Origin: CAVQUE01 sp046290435
GTDB lineage: Bacteria; Actinomycetota; Acidimicrobiia; Acidimicrobiales; UBA8592
Direction of reading: 5' to 3'
Assembly: GCA_046290435.1 (NCBI GenBank)
Contig: JBKAGO010000037.1
Location: forward strand, 105,810 to 169,809
DNA: 64,000 nucleotides
This document shows, piece by piece, positions 63,814 through 64,000 of the stretch (the stretch's first letter is position 1; the number at the start of each line of letters is the position of its first letter). Made by a program: the position numbers and the translations under genes. Under the pieces are notes generated by a model, which saw only the letters and a list, made by a program, of their open reading frames with translations, was not told the DNA's origin and made no database searches.

Positions 63814-64000
63814 GGCTCCCGCTCCATCTGTTCGGACTCGCCCATACTCTCGGCCAGGCGACGACGTGCCCGATGCAGCCACACCGACGTCGCCCCCGCG
63901 GTGATCCCCAGCACCTCACCGATCTCCCGAGGCGCCAACCCCTCCCACGCCGCCAGCAACAACAGCTCGCGGTCGTCGTCGGACAACACCTGCAGCGCGC
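63810..64000 (-). CDS. ECF-type RNA polymerase sigma factor, 3' part
   Basis: The last 63 codons of a sigma-70 family gene that continues beyond the window. LQVLSDDDRELLLLAAWEGLAPREIGEVLGI and TSVWLHRARRRLAE form sigma region 4, the -35-binding helix-turn-helix (quoted in two parts). The stop overlaps the GTG of the beta-propeller gene (GTGA). It probably recognises its own promoter upstream, outside the window. Confidence 0.88.
   Translation of the reverse strand, partial: ALQVLSDDDRELLLLAAWEGLAPREIGEVLGITAGATSVWLHRARRRLAESMGESEQMEREP

Overview
This is a chromosomal window of a high-GC actinobacterium. The codon usage, the actinobacterial -10 elements (TAnnnT), the LexA box of the TCGAAC-N4-GTTC type, the DtxR/IdeR-like iron boxes and the gene families (DrrAB-type exporters, SIP ferric-siderophore reductases, DUF2470 fusion) all fit Actinomycetota. 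An Ilumatobacter-like member of the Acidimicrobiia is my best guess, but this is inference. Genes are tightly packed, many overlap by 1-4 bases, several look leaderless, and no rRNA, tRNA, CRISPR array, integrase or autonomous insertion sequence was seen.

Layout. 1-15.2 kb is a mixed accessory and housekeeping stretch: a MerR-controlled copper P-type ATPase, an FAD oxidoreductase, a TetR/DHA2 efflux pair with tandem operators, a STAS protein behind a LexA-box promoter, an HxlR/QorB pair, a TetR/flavin monooxygenase pair, RidA, a family A DNA polymerase with 3'-5' exonuclease motifs, and an HDOD protein. 15.3-26.7 kb is the first iron block: a FhuF-like reductase with two tandemly duplicated siderophore-binding lipoproteins, a pirin/MarR pair, an Asp-rich membrane-anchored protein coupled to an OmpR-type two-component system, two more binding lipoproteins (one with an extra C-terminal domain) and a PPOX flavoprotein. 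26.8-31.1 kb carries a sulfatase, an SRPBCC protein, a small membrane protein, a REPIN-like palindrome and a solitary AAA+ ATPase. 31.1-46.1 kb is the core iron block: a DrrAB-like ABC exporter diverging from a TetR gene, then a long + strand run of binding protein, two FecCD permeases, FecE-type ATPase, a heterodimeric IrtAB-like ABC pair, a DUF2470-SIP reductase and two further binding proteins. 46.1-53.4 kb holds a DUF433 protein, a VOC protein, a second SIP reductase, a strongly structured intergenic region that may be an iron-regulated small RNA, a TetR/SRPBCC pair and an FbpABC ferric-iron importer. 53.5-64 kb holds xylose isomerase, an MFS transporter, a Phd/VapC toxin-antitoxin pair, an ABC exporter with a NarL-type two-component system whose kinase carries a frameshift, an AAA/DUF4143 ATPase, and a beta-propeller protein next to the 3' end of an ECF sigma factor gene that runs off the window.

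How it works together. At least eight iron-type substrate-binding proteins, one complete FecCD/FecE importer, one FbpABC importer, an IrtAB-like transporter and three candidate ferric-siderophore reductases (FhuF-like and two SIP) lie within about 38 kb. At least seven promoters in this stretch carry a motif TTAGG-N4-CCTWA that matches the core of the DtxR/IdeR iron box, usually overlapping a TTGC-type -35 or a TAnnnT -10. The most economical reading is a large IdeR-type iron-starvation regulon for taking up several ferric siderophores (no siderophore biosynthesis genes are visible), with many binding proteins sharing few permeases, and possibly an exporter and a small RNA in the same regulon.
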